Below are positions 1 to 9,635 of a stretch of 64,000 bases of DNA, piece after piece. Position numbers and translations under genes: made by a program. Numbering within the stretch: the first letter of the stretch is position 1; each line of letters starts with the position of its first letter. Source of the stretch: Rhodospirillales bacterium (GTDB taxonomy: Bacteria; Pseudomonadota; Alphaproteobacteria; Rhodospirillales; JASLQF01); contig JASLQF010000044.1 of NCBI GenBank assembly GCA_030744625.1, forward strand, positions 1 to 64,000, given 5' to 3'. The notes under the pieces were generated by a model that made no database searches, was not told the origin of the DNA, and saw only the letters and a program-made list of their open reading frames with translations.

Positions 1-2754
1 GGCCCGGGGTATTTCGATCCAGAAGGTGCTTCCCTTTCCTTCCTCGCTCTCGAAGCCGATATGCCCGCCCATCAACTCCACCAGCTGCTTGGTCAGGATG
101 AGGCCGACCCCCGTGCCCTCGATGTTCGACAGTTCGGCACCAAGGCGTGAGAAGGGCTTGAAGAGTTGTTCCTGCTTGTCCTTCGCAATGCCCGGCCCGG
201 TATCGGAGACACTGAGCCGCGCCATGCCCCGGCCCCCCTTGGCGCACTCGAGGATCGCCATGCCGCCCGAGCGATTGTACTTCACGGCATTCGACAAGAG
301 GTTCAACATGACCTGCTTGAGCCGCGTGTAATCGGCGCGCACCGTCGTCGTCTCGTGTTTTGCGCCTTCCACGACAACCCTTGCATCGTACTTTTCGGTC
401 AAGGGCTCGATGAGCACCAGGCATTCCTCGAAGATGTCCGCCACTTCCACGTCCTCGATGGAAACCGGAATAGCGCCGGTTTCGATCTTGGATAGATCGA
501 GAACCTGGTTGATTAGGTTGAGGAGGTGCTCGCCGCCATCGAGGATATGGTCGACGTGACTCCTTTGTGTATCGTTGAGCGGCGCCTTCGTGCCGCTCTT
601 GAGGAGCTGCCCGAAGCCGAGAACGGCGTTGAGCGGCGTACGCAGCTCATGGCTCATGCTGGTAAGGAATTGCGATTTTGCCTGGTTGGCGTCTTCCGCC
701 GCCTTCATGGCCATGCGTAGTTCTTCCTCGGCCCTCTTGCGTTCGGTGATGTCCTGGATTTGGCCGAAGGTGTAAAGGGGCTCGCCTTGGGCGTCGCGGA
801 CCATGGAAATTACGGCGTCCGCCCAGACGACGTGGCCGTTCTTGTGGAGGTAGCGCTTTCCAATCCGGAGGCTGTCCAACTCACCCTTCCACATGCGCCG
901 CAAGGAGGCCTCTTCGTTTGCACGGTCATCCGGGTGGGTGATATCGACGGGCCCCATGGCAAGAAGCTCTTCCTCGGAATAGCCAAACATCTCGGAGTAC
1001 GCCGGATTGAACGAAAGGTATCGCCTGTCGCGGTCGACGGCCGCTATTCCCGCCGCGGCATGTTCGAACCCGGCTCTGAAGCGCTCCTCGCTCTCCCTCA
1101 ACGCCTCCTCGGCCCGCTTGCGATCGGTGACATCGGAGATGACGGAGAAAAACGCGGGTTTGCCCTCGAACGGAATGCGCCGACCCGACAAGGTGACCCA
1201 GCGGCTCTCGCCGTCCCTGGTCACAATTTCCAGCGGGAGATCGCGGACCTCGGCATGTTTTTCGAGTTCCTCGACCAGGGCTTGGCGGTCCACCGCATCC
1301 TTGTAGAGTTCCGTGACCTTGAGCCCGATCAATTTCTGGTGCGCCACGTGTTGTAGGTCGCCTGCAGCCTGGTTGCAGTAAAGAATCGTTCCATCGTCGA
1401 AAGCGCTGATAAACATTGCCACCGGCGAAGTCTCCGCAATTCCCCGGAAACGCTCCTCGCTTGTGCGCAGCGCCTCTTCGATCTGGCGTAACTCGGTGAT
1501 GGTGTCTGTCAGACCCTGAGTCCGCTCCACAACACGCAGTTCGAGTTCATCATAGTACTTGCGCAGTGCGTTCTCGGCCTGCTTGCGTTCGGTGATGTCC
1601 CGTGTTGTTCCTTCAACGCCTGCAATGTTCCCCTCCGCATCCAGCCAATAGCGGGCGTTGGTGGAAACCCATACCGTGCTCCCGTCCTTTCTTCGCAGAG
1701 GAGCCTCGTAGCCCACGACCTGACCACCGCTCTTCTCAAGTGCACGGAGGAACTCTTCCCGATCTCTCGGATCCGCATAAAAGTCGGCGAGCTTACTGCC
1801 GATAAGTTCGTCATGCGTATAGCCCAGTAAAACTTCCGCCGATCGGGATGCCATGACAATCCGACCTTCCCGGTCCGAACGGTAAAAAGTGTCCAAGATG
1901 GTATCGAGAATGTTGCGGACTTCTTTTTCCGAAGCCTTAAGCTCGTCTTCCGCCAGCTTGCGCTCCGTGATGTCGATGAACGTCAGGGCAATCCCGCCCT
2001 CGGGGGTCTGGGTTTCCTTTAGGATGTACCATTTGCCGTCGCCGAACTGACGTATGATCGGGGGGCCGGGGTTACGGTGCTGCTCGACGCGCTCGCGGAT
2101 GAACTCCTCCTCGCGGCCACGCGCCTCGACCATCCAGCCGCGCTCGACGTTGGCCCGGATCAAGTCTTCGAAACGCATCCCGCTATCGAGGAATTCCTGC
2201 GCTCTGGGATTGATGCGCCGATATACGTCGTTAATCATGACAATGCGATCGTCGGCGTCAAACAGCGCAAAACCTTCTTGCAGACTTTCGATGGCACCAC
2301 GCAGGATTTCCTCGCTTTTGCGCGGTGCGCTCTCGGTCCGCTTGCGCTCGGTGATGTCGGAGAAGGTTGACACGAACCCGCCGCCGGGCAGGGGTTCGCT
2401 GCGGACCTCAATGGCGGTGCCGTCGGCGCGCACGAGCTCGAACAGATGGGGCTCGAGTTTCCGGGCCCGTTCGACACGCTCGCCGACCAGCTCCTCCACG
2501 TCACCCGGCCCGCAGTCGCCGCGCTCGGCCTTGAAGCGGAACAAGTCGGCGAAGGGCGTTCCGGGTTCGACCAGTTCAGGCGGATACCCGAACATGTCAA
2601 CGAGCCGCTTGTTGGCGAGAACGAGCCTAAGCTCGGAATCGAAGATGGCGATTCCCTGAGCCAGGCGGTCCAGACCCTGGTGAACCAGGTTGGCGAGGGT
2701 AGAGTCTTCTTCGGCTCTATTCGGGCTGGCGATCCGGTTGATGCGCCTACCCAT
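1..2754 (-). CDS. Multi-PAS sensor histidine kinase (3' end outside window)
   Basis: Cytoplasmic-type hybrid or orthodox histidine kinase; 918 codons are visible and the frame is still open at the window edge. Five PAS domains lie at about residues 20-125, 150-265, 288-395, 445-560 and 570-685, most closed by a D-I-T-E-R-K motif. A HisKA domain follows with SMSHELRTPLN (phospho-acceptor His702), then a HATPase with N box (NLLSNAVKYN), G1 (DTGPG) and G2 (GTGVGLILTKQ). I see no membrane segment, so the signal is probably cytosolic (redox, oxygen or a ligand). A C-terminal receiver domain may follow outside the window. The ATG start gives M-G-R-R-I-N-R; it faces a 173-bp gap next to the deacetylase gene. 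The ligand and partner regulator cannot be read from this window. Confidence 0.93.
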   Translation of the reverse strand, partial: MGRRINRIASPNRAEEDSTLANLVHQGLDRLAQGIAIFDSELRLVLANKRLVDMFGYPPELVEPGTPFADLFRFKAERGDCGPGDVEELVGERVERARKLEPHLFELVRADGTAIEVRSEPLPGGGFVSTFSDITERKRTESAPRKSEEILRGAIESLQEGFALFDADDRIVMINDVYRRINPRAQEFLDSGMRFEDLIRANVERGWMVEARGREEEFIRERVEQHRNPGPPIIRQFGDGKWYILKETQTPEGGIALTFIDITERKLAEDELKASEKEVRNILDTILDTFYRSDREGRIVMASRSAEVLLGYTHDELIGSKLADFYADPRDREEFLRALEKSGGQVVGYEAPLRRKDGSTVWVSTNARYWLDAEGNIAGVEGTTRDITERKQAENALRKYYDELELRVVERTQGLTDTITELRQIEEALRTSEERFRGIAETSPVAMFISAFDDGTILYCNQAAGDLQHVAHQKLIGLKVTELYKDAVDRQALVEELEKHAEVRDLPLEIVTRDGESRWVTLSGRRIPFEGKPAFFSVISDVTDRKRAEEALRESEERFRAGFEHAAAGIAAVDRDRRYLSFNPAYSEMFGYSEEELLAMGPVDITHPDDRANEEASLRRMWKGELDSLRIGKRYLHKNGHVVWADAVISMVRDAQGEPLYTFGQIQDITERKRAEEELRMAMKAAEDANQAKSQFLTSMSHELRTPLNAVLGFGQLLKSGTKAPLNDTQRSHVDHILDGGEHLLNLINQVLDLSKIETGAIPVSIEDVEVADIFEECLVLIEPLTEKYDARVVVEGAKHETTTVRADYTRLKQVMLNLLSNAVKYNRSGGMAILECAKGGRGMARLSVSDTGPGIAKDKQEQLFKPFSRLGAELSNIEGTGVGLILTKQLVELMGGHIGFESEEGKGSTFWIEIPRA

Positions 2755-2927
2755 GAAAGTCTCTCCGGGGCATCCTCATGTTGCCCTGAAATCTACCCAA
2801 GGCCACTGACGGCCACAAAAAGTATGTTGGTATTCACGGTGAAATGTCGAGTCGTAAAGCGGCTCCCTGGATCGAGCTGCAGCGAAACGAACCAAGGCCG
2901 CGCCTTGGCGGTCGGGGCTTTCAGGGC

Positions 2928-3848
2928 CTAGGCCCGATAGGGGTGATGCTCCATCCAGTGGCGGGCGATATCGACGCCGCGGGCGATCCACACCTTGTCG
3001 TGTTCGAGCACGTAGTCGAGGAAGCGTTCCAAACCGACGGCGCGCGCCGGGCGGCCGATGATGCGGTCGTGGAGCGCCAGCATCATCATCTTGGGCTCGC
3101 CCCGTTCGCCCTCGCCGTAAAGCACGTCGAAGGCGTCTTTCATGTAGGTGAAAAAATCGTCGGCGGTGACGAAACCCGTTTGTTCGTTGAAACGATTGTC
3201 GTTGGTCTCGTAGGAAATGGGAATCACCAGGTGCGGCTTGCTCTCGACCTCGACCCAATAGGGCAGTTCGTCAGCGAGCGAATCCCGGTCATAGAGGAAA
3301 CCGCCCTCCTCGACCAGGAGACGCCTGGTGTTCGGCCCCGGCCTTCCTGTCATCCAGCCCACCGGCCGCTCACCGGTGAGGCTTCGCAGTCCTTCGATGG
3401 CGCGTTGAATGTGTTCGCGCTCCACCTCCTCGGGGACACATTGATAGTCGATCCAGCGCCAGCCATGGCTGACCATCTCGTGACCGCCCTCGACGATGGC
3501 GCACGCGGCTTGCGGATTGCGCTCGAGGCCCATGACCACCGCCCAGGCGCTGACCTTGATGCCGCGTTCGTCGAGGATGCGGAGGATACGCCAAATGCCG
3601 CGCCGGCTGCCGTACTCAAAGGCGGTTTCGGTGATCACGTTGCGGGCATCGTCATAAGCCGGGAAGCCGGTGTCGGTGAGCATGCTCTCCGAACGGGCGT
3701 CGCCGTGCAGAATGTTCATCTCTCCGCCGGCCTCGTAGTTCAGCGCCACGGTGAGACAGATGTTGGCGCCACCGGGCCACTTCGGATCGGGCGGGTTGGC
3801 GCCATACCCGACCATGTCTCTCGGGTAGGGGCCGTTCGAGGTTGTCAT
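2928..3848 (-). CDS. PuuE-type polysaccharide deacetylase / allantoinase-family protein
   Basis: Product of 306 residues with the NodB-like fold of cofactor-independent allantoinase PuuE. Visible marks are the N-terminal GYGANPPDPKWPGGA, the ALNYEAGGE segment, SHGWRWIDY (metal-type His) and LHDRIIGRPAR near the end. PuuE opens allantoin in purine breakdown, but close relatives act on other cyclic amides or sugars, so the substrate is uncertain. No ureide genes lie next to it. The start at MTTSN is preferred over one 11 codons upstream because AAGGGGAGGG sits directly before it. Confidence 0.85.
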   Translation of the reverse strand: MTTSNGPYPRDMVGYGANPPDPKWPGGANICLTVALNYEAGGEMNILHGDARSESMLTDTGFPAYDDARNVITETAFEYGSRRGIWRILRILDERGIKVSAWAVVMGLERNPQAACAIVEGGHEMVSHGWRWIDYQCVPEEVEREHIQRAIEGLRSLTGERPVGWMTGRPGPNTRRLLVEEGGFLYDRDSLADELPYWVEVESKPHLVIPISYETNDNRFNEQTGFVTADDFFTYMKDAFDVLYGEGERGEPKMMMLALHDRIIGRPARAVGLERFLDYVLEHDKVWIARGVDIARHWMEHHPYRA

Positions 3849-3950
3849 ATTCCCTCCCCTTGATGGGCGCCACCCCGGCACGTTACCAGCCTGGCGCGCG
3901 GCGGGGGTGAGAAAATGAGAGCGCGTCCCCCTTCATGTCCGCTTGGCACC

Positions 3951-3980
3951 CAACGGCGGGCATCGGCGCCGGATCATCGG
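3951..3980 (+). repeat. Dispersed intergenic repeat, copy A
   Basis: A 30-bp block (CAACGGCG...ATCATCGG) matches copy B at 5017-5046 in 27 of 30 positions. Both copies lie in non-coding gaps and have an ATGTCCG-like arm nearby. This copy fills part of the 242-bp gap before the interrupted gene. It is probably a degenerate remnant of a dispersed element; no transposase is visible. Confidence 0.5.
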
Positions 3981-4090
3981 GGCTTCTGCCGCCGCCCCTT
4001 AGAGGACATCAATGACGCGAGACCTCCACCCGTTCGGCCGCTTTCCCGCGCCACACGAAGCCCGCAACCTCTCGCCGGGTCTAAAATGCC

Positions 4091-4750
4091 CTATCCGTCC
4101 TCGGTCCCAATGACCAGCTCGAACATCCGCGGATGGATGTCCTCCGGAAACTTCATGTACAGCTCCACCTCGAACAGGCCCTTTCGGTTCTTCGAGTTAT
4201 CGTGGTGATGGGAGATGGGCGTCTGCAGGATGCTGCCGTCTTTCGAGGGGACCAGAAACCGCATTATCTCGAAGAAATCGTCGCCTCCCTCGGGCAGGAT
4301 CAGGATGAACGACTGGAAGCGGTCCACCCGGATTGGTTCGGTAAAGGCGTTGTACATGAACAGCTGGAACCCGCATTCGAGGGAATAGACTACCTCCATG
4401 TGGTGAAGCTGATTAGGCACCATGATGAACTCGCCACCGCGTACGCCCTTATGGACGTTATGCGCGCCTTCCATCCCCTTCATCGTCTTGTCGCTCATCA
4501 TCGCGTTGGAGGCCGGCATGGCGCCCATCTTCATCCCGGCCATCTGCTTGGCCGCCTCCGGGAGCGGGCCGTCGTACAATGCGCCGCCCATCTTCTTCTC
4601 GGCCGCTTAGGTCAGGTGCACGGGCACCGTGCAGGGCACCTTCTTATGGTCCATTTTCATTTCGTGCTTCTTCTCGTCGGCGATCGCCGCAAGGACCACC
4701 ACAACCGAGAGGACGAGTGCGACCATTCCCGCCGTCAGAATATTTCTCAT
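4091..4750 (-). pseudogene. Exported Met/His-rich protein interrupted by an in-frame TAA
   Basis: The reading frame begins with a clear signal peptide (MRNILTAGMVALVLS..., about residues 1-25) followed by a His/Met-rich stretch (KKHEMKMDHKK). It stops at TAA (4607-4609) after 47 codons. The same frame continues without further stops for 172 codons after the TAA, starting AAEKKMGGALYDG, with Met-rich KMGAMPASNAMM and a soluble domain containing PNQLHHMEVVYSLECG and PISHHHDN. One CAA or GAA to TAA change would explain this. The downstream part could also restart at ATG 4591, giving a 166-residue protein without a signal. An alternative upstream start adds MIRWKKK. I do not recognise the family; Met and His content suggests a periplasmic metal-related role (inference). 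Confidence 0.65.
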
Positions 4751-5150
4751 CTTCTTCTTCCAACGGATCATCTGTAATCCCAATATCCCTGAGGTTGTAA
4801 GTATGCCGGGCTTCAGATCCGTTGTATTCCAAAATTTCGCCTGATACCCCGTCCGGTCCTGGGTGTTCCTCCGTACGGATCGTTCACGCGCAGGCCGTTT
4901 TTGGAAGATCCACGACCTGTGGCATTTGTCGCTAGGTCTGCTCTCGGCTAGATGCGGTCCTGGAAGCATGGACCGCCCGACGTCCGCTCCTTGGCGATTT
5001 ATGACTGCCTTGCGCCCAACGGCGAACATCGGCGCCGGGTCATCGGCGCTTTTGCCTATGACGCTTAACGGACATGAGGGCAGGATTGCGGAAACGGTGG
5101 CCTGTCGGGCCACCGTCTCACCGTTTATCCGCGACGCTGGAGTGCCTTGA
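4751..5150. other. Non-coding gap with dispersed repeat copy B
   Basis: No supported gene lies here. It contains repeat copy B (5017-5046) and CTTAACGGACAT near 5062-5076. ORFs that cross it lack start signals and family features. It must also hold the promoter of the interrupted exported gene. Confidence 0.5.
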
Positions 5151-6419
5151 TCAAGCCGCCCGCCGACGCCCCGCGCCGCGGTTGGAGGGCGGCTTGCGAT
5201 GGCGGCCGTTGCCGGGCTGGCGACGCTTGCGCCAGGGCTCGCCATGGGGCATTTCGGCCGTGCCCCGGCCGTCGGGCGCGGCGGCGGCGGGCTCCGCCCC
5301 GATCACCGTCAGCCGGCGCCGGATCAGGCGCTCGATGTCGCGCAGGTAGCCACGCTCGGCCGGGTCGCAGAACGAGACCGCCACCCCGCGGGCGCCGGCC
5401 CGCGCCGTCCGCCCGATACGATGGACGTAGCTTTCCGGCTCGTTGGGAAGCTCGTAGTTGATGACATGGGTGACGCCGTCGACGTCGATGCCCCGGGCCG
5501 CGATGTCGGTCGCCACCAGGACCCGCGCCTCGCCGGCGCGGAACCGTTTGAGGGCACGCTGGCGGGCGCCCTGGGACTTGTTGCCGTGGATGGCCTCGGC
5601 GGAGATGCCGCGTTTTCCGAGGTGCTCGGCGACGCGATTGGCGCGGTGCTTGGTGCGTGCGAACACGAGCACCCGCGACAGCGCCGGATCGCCTAGGATG
5701 CCGGCCAGCAGGTCCCTCTTGCCGGCGGCCTCGACGTGGTAGATGTTCTGCTCGATGCGCTTGATCGGCGTCGCCTGGGGCGTCACCTCGAGGCGCACCG
5801 GATGAGCCAGGATGTCGCCCGCCAGATGCGCGATCTCGCCCGGCATGGTGGCCGAAAACATCAGCGACTGGCGTTTCACGGGCAAGGCCGCGATGATCCT
5901 CCGGACGTCGCGCACGAAGCCCATGTCGAGCATCCGGTCGGCCTCGTCGAGGACCAGGAACTCGACCGCGTCCAGCCCGATCCGCCGCTGGCCCATGAGG
6001 TCGAGCAGGCGGCCCGGCGTGGCGACGACGATGTCGACGCCGCCGGCCAGGGCGTTGACCTGTGGCTTCTGGTTGACGCCGCCGAAGATCACGGTGTGGC
6101 GCAGTTGCAGATGCTTGGCGTAGGCGCCGAACTCGTCGCCGATCTGGATGGCCAGCTCGCGGGTCGGTGCCAGGACCAAGGCGCGCGGGCGGCGCCGTCC
6201 GTGGTGGCGGTCCTTTTGGGAAAGTTTGTGGAGAATGGGCAGCGCGAAGGCCGCCGTCTTGCCGGTGCCGGTCTGGGCGATGCCCAAAATATCCTTGCCG
6301 GCGAGAAGTTGGGGGATGGCCCGCGCCTGGATCGGCGTCGGGATGACATGGTTTCTGGATCTCAAGGCAAGCTGTATCGGCTCGGCCAGGCCGAGTTCCG
6401 AAAAATTACGATTGGTCAC
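5151..6419 (-). CDS. rhlE: DEAD-box RNA helicase, RhlE-like
   Basis: ATP-dependent RNA helicase of 422 residues, the usual size for RhlE. Motifs run in order: Q-motif region (PTPIQARAIP), Walker A AQTGTGKT, PTRELA, TPGRLLDL, DEAD, SAT, ARGIDVDGVTHVINYE and HRIGRTARAG. The C-terminus is a short Arg/Gly/Pro-rich basic tail, as in RNA-binding RhlE tails. These enzymes remodel rRNA and mRNA structure, often in ribosome assembly or cold adaptation. It stands alone, with a gap of about 430 bp upstream. A second DEAD-box gene occurs at 31.5 kb. Confidence 0.93.
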   Translation of the reverse strand: MTNRNFSELGLAEPIQLALRSRNHVIPTPIQARAIPQLLAGKDILGIAQTGTGKTAAFALPILHKLSQKDRHHGRRRPRALVLAPTRELAIQIGDEFGAYAKHLQLRHTVIFGGVNQKPQVNALAGGVDIVVATPGRLLDLMGQRRIGLDAVEFLVLDEADRMLDMGFVRDVRRIIAALPVKRQSLMFSATMPGEIAHLAGDILAHPVRLEVTPQATPIKRIEQNIYHVEAAGKRDLLAGILGDPALSRVLVFARTKHRANRVAEHLGKRGISAEAIHGNKSQGARQRALKRFRAGEARVLVATDIAARGIDVDGVTHVINYELPNEPESYVHRIGRTARAGARGVAVSFCDPAERGYLRDIERLIRRRLTVIGAEPAAAAPDGRGTAEMPHGEPWRKRRQPGNGRHRKPPSNRGAGRRRAA

Positions 6420-6850
6420 GTAGGTATCCTTATGTGCCCGGCGGTCCGGACGGCGTCATCGACGCGGCCGAACCCCGGCATATTACCTTGCCCCGGGCGC
6501 GGCCGGAGTTGGTAGATTTTTGATTATTGTTCTCGGGAAATAATGCCGCCGGTCGGCGGCGTTTCGCGCAATCGCGAGACAATGTACAGCCGTTAGATGG
6601 ACTCACTTGCCCGATATGTCAAGTAAATCAATTTTTTATGTGCGGCGGGACGGCAGCGAATTGCGGAACTCCGGGAAATGTCGGTCTACCGCCGAATTCG
6701 TGCCGGGGTGCTCCGTGTGCTACCATCGTCGGCAACCGGGAAGTGTCATCCGGGCTATTTGAACGTAAACACGATGTCCCCGTATTCGATGATATCCTCG
6801 TATTTTCTTGAATGCGAAGGAGCACCGGGGGAAAAGCAAGCGAGGGCGAA
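6420..6850. other. Divergent intergenic region with a dispersed repeat
   Basis: No gene is supported. The region separates two divergent genes and should hold both promoters. A block at 6716-6755 (TGTGCTACC...CATCCGGGC) matches 22453-22492 at about 33 of 40 positions. GGAG and GGGGGA occur upstream of the next gene, but its ATG is chosen at 6851 because of the adjacent AGGGCGA. Confidence 0.45.
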
Positions 6851-8308
6851 ATGAGCGGCGACAACCTGACCAACAGCATCGGTGCCGCGCAGGGCATCGA
6901 GATTTTCGAAGGCGAGGGCCGCGGCCCCAAGCGTCCGCGCCCGCCATTGACCATCAAGGAGGCGGCGCGCGAGACCCCGGTCTTCGCCGAGACCGACGTG
7001 CTGGTCGTCGGCGGCGGGCCGTCCGGCACGGCGGCGGCGGTGGCGGCGGGGCGCCTCGGCGCCGAGGTCATGCTGGTCGAGCGCTACAATCATCTCGGCG
7101 GCCTGTCGACCGGCGGCCTGGTCATCTGGATCGATCGCATGTCGGACTGGAACGGCCGCCAGGTCATCGCCGGCATCGCCCACGACATCTTCGAGCGCCT
7201 GCCCAAGGACGCGGTGCTCGGCCCCGAGCGCGCCGACTGGGGCTCCAGGGACGCCGCCACCGCAGCCTACTGGTCGCAGCGCACGGCCGCCTATCACGGC
7301 ATCGTCACCTGGTCGCCGACCATCGATCCGGAGGCCCTGAAGACGCTTTCCATGCGGATGACGCTGGAGCAGAAGGTGCGCCTCACCTTCCATGCCTGGG
7401 CGGTCGAGCCCATCGTCGAGGACGGCACCATGCGTGGCGCCATATTCGAGAGCAAGGAGGGCCGCCGCGCGGTGTTGGCCAAGACCGTCGTCGACACGAC
7501 GGGCGACGCCGACCTCCTGGCCCGCGCCGGTCTCTCGTTCGAGAACGACATCGACGAGAGCGACATCCACCACTGCATCAACACCGCCTTTTTGCTGGGC
7601 GGCGTCGACATGGAGCGCTGGCTGGCCTTTCGCGCCGACGATGCGCAAGGCTTCAAGGATTTCCTGGCGCGCGGGCGCGATCAGCTGAAAACCTTCGAGA
7701 AGCCCTTCGTCTCGTGGCGCAATGACGTGGCGCTGTTCATGGGGCCCCGGTTGTCCGGCTACAGCGCCGTCGACGTCGAGGACCTGAGCGAGGTCGAGGT
7801 CCGCTCGCGCCTGCTCACCGTCGGCCATGTCGAGGTTTACCGCGAGCACGCGCCGGGCTTCGAGAACGCCTTCCTCATGCTCGGCGCGCCGCAGGTCGGC
7901 GTGCGCCACAGCCGCCGCCTGGTCGGCGCGAAAAAGGTGACGCGGGCGCAGTGGGACGAGGGCAAGGTGTGGGACGATGAGATCGGCGTCTCGACCTCGC
8001 TGTCACCCAAGACCCCGAACATCTCGGTGCCTTACGGAGCACTGGTGCCGGCCGGCATCGACGGCGTGCTCGGCGCCGGCCGTCACATCGCCTGCGACGC
8101 CAACTCTCATTCCTTCCTGCGCGAGATCCCGCAATGCTGGATGACGGGCCACGCCGCCGGCATCGCGGCGGCGCTTTCGGCGGACACAGGGGTACGCCCG
8201 CGCGACCTCGACCCGCTGCTTGTCCAGCGCCAGCTGCTGCACCAGGGGGCCTATCTTTCGCCATCGATCGAGGCGGCGGTGGAACAGGCTTCGCGCGCCG
8301 CCGAGTAG
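6851..8308 (+). CDS. FAD-dependent oxidoreductase
   Basis: Product of 485 residues. A Rossmann dinucleotide motif near residue 52 (VLVVGGGPSGTAAAVAAGR, then LVERYNHLGG) and a C-terminal FAD-contact segment (GVLGAGRHIACDANSHS, then CWMTGHAAG) place it in the FAD_oxidored family (thiazole-synthase/FixC-like fold). Substrate is unknown; relatives oxidise small organic acids or amines. It is followed after 59 bp by an M24 peptidase-like gene on the same strand, so the two probably form one transcript. The first in-frame ATG (6812) lacks a good ribosome site. Confidence 0.85.
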   Translation: MSGDNLTNSIGAAQGIEIFEGEGRGPKRPRPPLTIKEAARETPVFAETDVLVVGGGPSGTAAAVAAGRLGAEVMLVERYNHLGGLSTGGLVIWIDRMSDWNGRQVIAGIAHDIFERLPKDAVLGPERADWGSRDAATAAYWSQRTAAYHGIVTWSPTIDPEALKTLSMRMTLEQKVRLTFHAWAVEPIVEDGTMRGAIFESKEGRRAVLAKTVVDTTGDADLLARAGLSFENDIDESDIHHCINTAFLLGGVDMERWLAFRADDAQGFKDFLARGRDQLKTFEKPFVSWRNDVALFMGPRLSGYSAVDVEDLSEVEVRSRLLTVGHVEVYREHAPGFENAFLMLGAPQVGVRHSRRLVGAKKVTRAQWDEGKVWDDEIGVSTSLSPKTPNISVPYGALVPAGIDGVLGAGRHIACDANSHSFLREIPQCWMTGHAAGIAAALSADTGVRPRDLDPLLVQRQLLHQGAYLSPSIEAAVEQASRAAE

Positions 8309-8367
8309 CCGCCACCGGGGTCGCGGGACGAACCATTCAATCATTTTGCACCGAGGAGCATTTTGCA

Positions 8368-9597
8368 ATGCCAAGCGAGCTCGACAAGGCCATACGTCGG
8401 GAAACCCTGACACCCCAATATCCTTACATGCCAAGAGAGGAATGGCAGGACCGAATTACCCGGGTCCGCGCGCTGATGAAGGAAAAGGGGCTCGACGCCC
8501 TGATGCTCGTCAACAGTCAAAACCACCAGTATTTTTTTGGTTCCACCAAAACGTACAAGAACGTGTATCCCGCCGTGGGTATTGTCCCACGGCTAGGCCC
8601 GACGGCGGCGGTGATGGAGTCCGCCGATTCCCTGGTGCTCGAAACCCAGGGCTACGCGGAATTGAATGTTGGCTTTCGGGGGGATACCCAGGCTCCCACG
8701 CCGACGGCTTCGGAACCCGTAAAATTGATATCCGAACTCATGTACGAGATGGATCTCGCGGGCAAAACCATCGGCATGGAATTCGGGCGCTTCATGTGGT
8801 GGGACGCATTTACCATGAATGAGTGGGAGCGGCTCAAGAAGGACTTGCCGACCACGACATTCGTCGATGCGACCGACCTGATCTGGGATCTGCGAATGAT
8901 CAAGTCGCCATGGGAGATGGAGATAATGCGGCATCTTCATCGTGTAACGGCGAAGGGCTATGCCCGGATTCTCAACGACGCCGCCCCGGGCATGAATGAA
9001 CTGCAGCTTTTTTACGATGCGCTCAAATTCTGGATAGATGAAGGCATCGTGGAGTCCACCAACTACACGCTCAGCTGCATGAATGCGATACAGCCGTTTC
9101 GCGACCGCACGCTAAACCCGGGTGACTGGATCATGTTGGATGGCGGCCCGTGCTACAAAGGCTATTGCTCCGACATTCAGCGTTTCATCAAGATCGGCAA
9201 GGTCAGTCCCGATTTTGAAAAGGCCGCGCGTCTTGCCAGCGAGGCCATGTGGGCAGTCGAGGAAATATTGAAACCGGGCGTGACGGCGGGACAAATCTGG
9301 GAAACCAGCTACGCGACGATCGCCAACAAGGTCCCCGATATTTGGAGAACCGCCCGATCACGGAGAATGGTCGGCTGGGTCGGCCACGGAATGGGCCTTA
9401 ACATTCACGAGCCGCCTTACTTCGTCGAGGGTTCGGATGCCGTCTTGAAGGAGGGCATGGTGGTTGCGGTGGAAGTGCCTTCCTATCACGAGCGTACTTT
9501 TGCCAATATGCCCGAAGACACTTACATCATTACAAATGACGGATATGAAAAGTTGAGCATTGATCTGGGCCCAACGGAAACGTCTGTCAGAACCTGA
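8368..9597 (+). CDS. M24-family metallopeptidase (Xaa-Pro aminopeptidase/creatinase type)
   Basis: Product of 409 residues with an N-terminal creatinase domain and a C-terminal pita-bread domain from about residue 165. Metal-site segments are visible: LDGGPCYKGYCSDIQRF (two Asp), GWVGHGMGLNIHEPP (His), VAVEVPSY (Glu) and the final EDTYIITNDGYEKLS. The family cleaves Xaa-Pro peptides or hydrolyses C-N bonds such as creatine; which applies here is unknown. GAGGAG precedes the ATG. Base composition is visibly lower in GC than the upstream FAD gene, hinting at a separate origin. Confidence 0.9.
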   Translation: MPSELDKAIRRETLTPQYPYMPREEWQDRITRVRALMKEKGLDALMLVNSQNHQYFFGSTKTYKNVYPAVGIVPRLGPTAAVMESADSLVLETQGYAELNVGFRGDTQAPTPTASEPVKLISELMYEMDLAGKTIGMEFGRFMWWDAFTMNEWERLKKDLPTTTFVDATDLIWDLRMIKSPWEMEIMRHLHRVTAKGYARILNDAAPGMNELQLFYDALKFWIDEGIVESTNYTLSCMNAIQPFRDRTLNPGDWIMLDGGPCYKGYCSDIQRFIKIGKVSPDFEKAARLASEAMWAVEEILKPGVTAGQIWETSYATIANKVPDIWRTARSRRMVGWVGHGMGLNIHEPPYFVEGSDAVLKEGMVVAVEVPSYHERTFANMPEDTYIITNDGYEKLSIDLGPTETSVRT

Positions 9598-9635
9598 ATA
9601 ATATCGTGGTAGACGGCACGGAGGAGGAGGACTGA

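Noticed and set aside
4607-4609. Recoded stop (selenocysteine or pyrrolysine) in the exported gene
   Set aside because: The codon is TAA, which is not used for either residue.
4863-5150. Small plus-strand gene in the gap before rhlE
   Set aside because: No ribosome site or family feature; the frame crosses a dispersed repeat.
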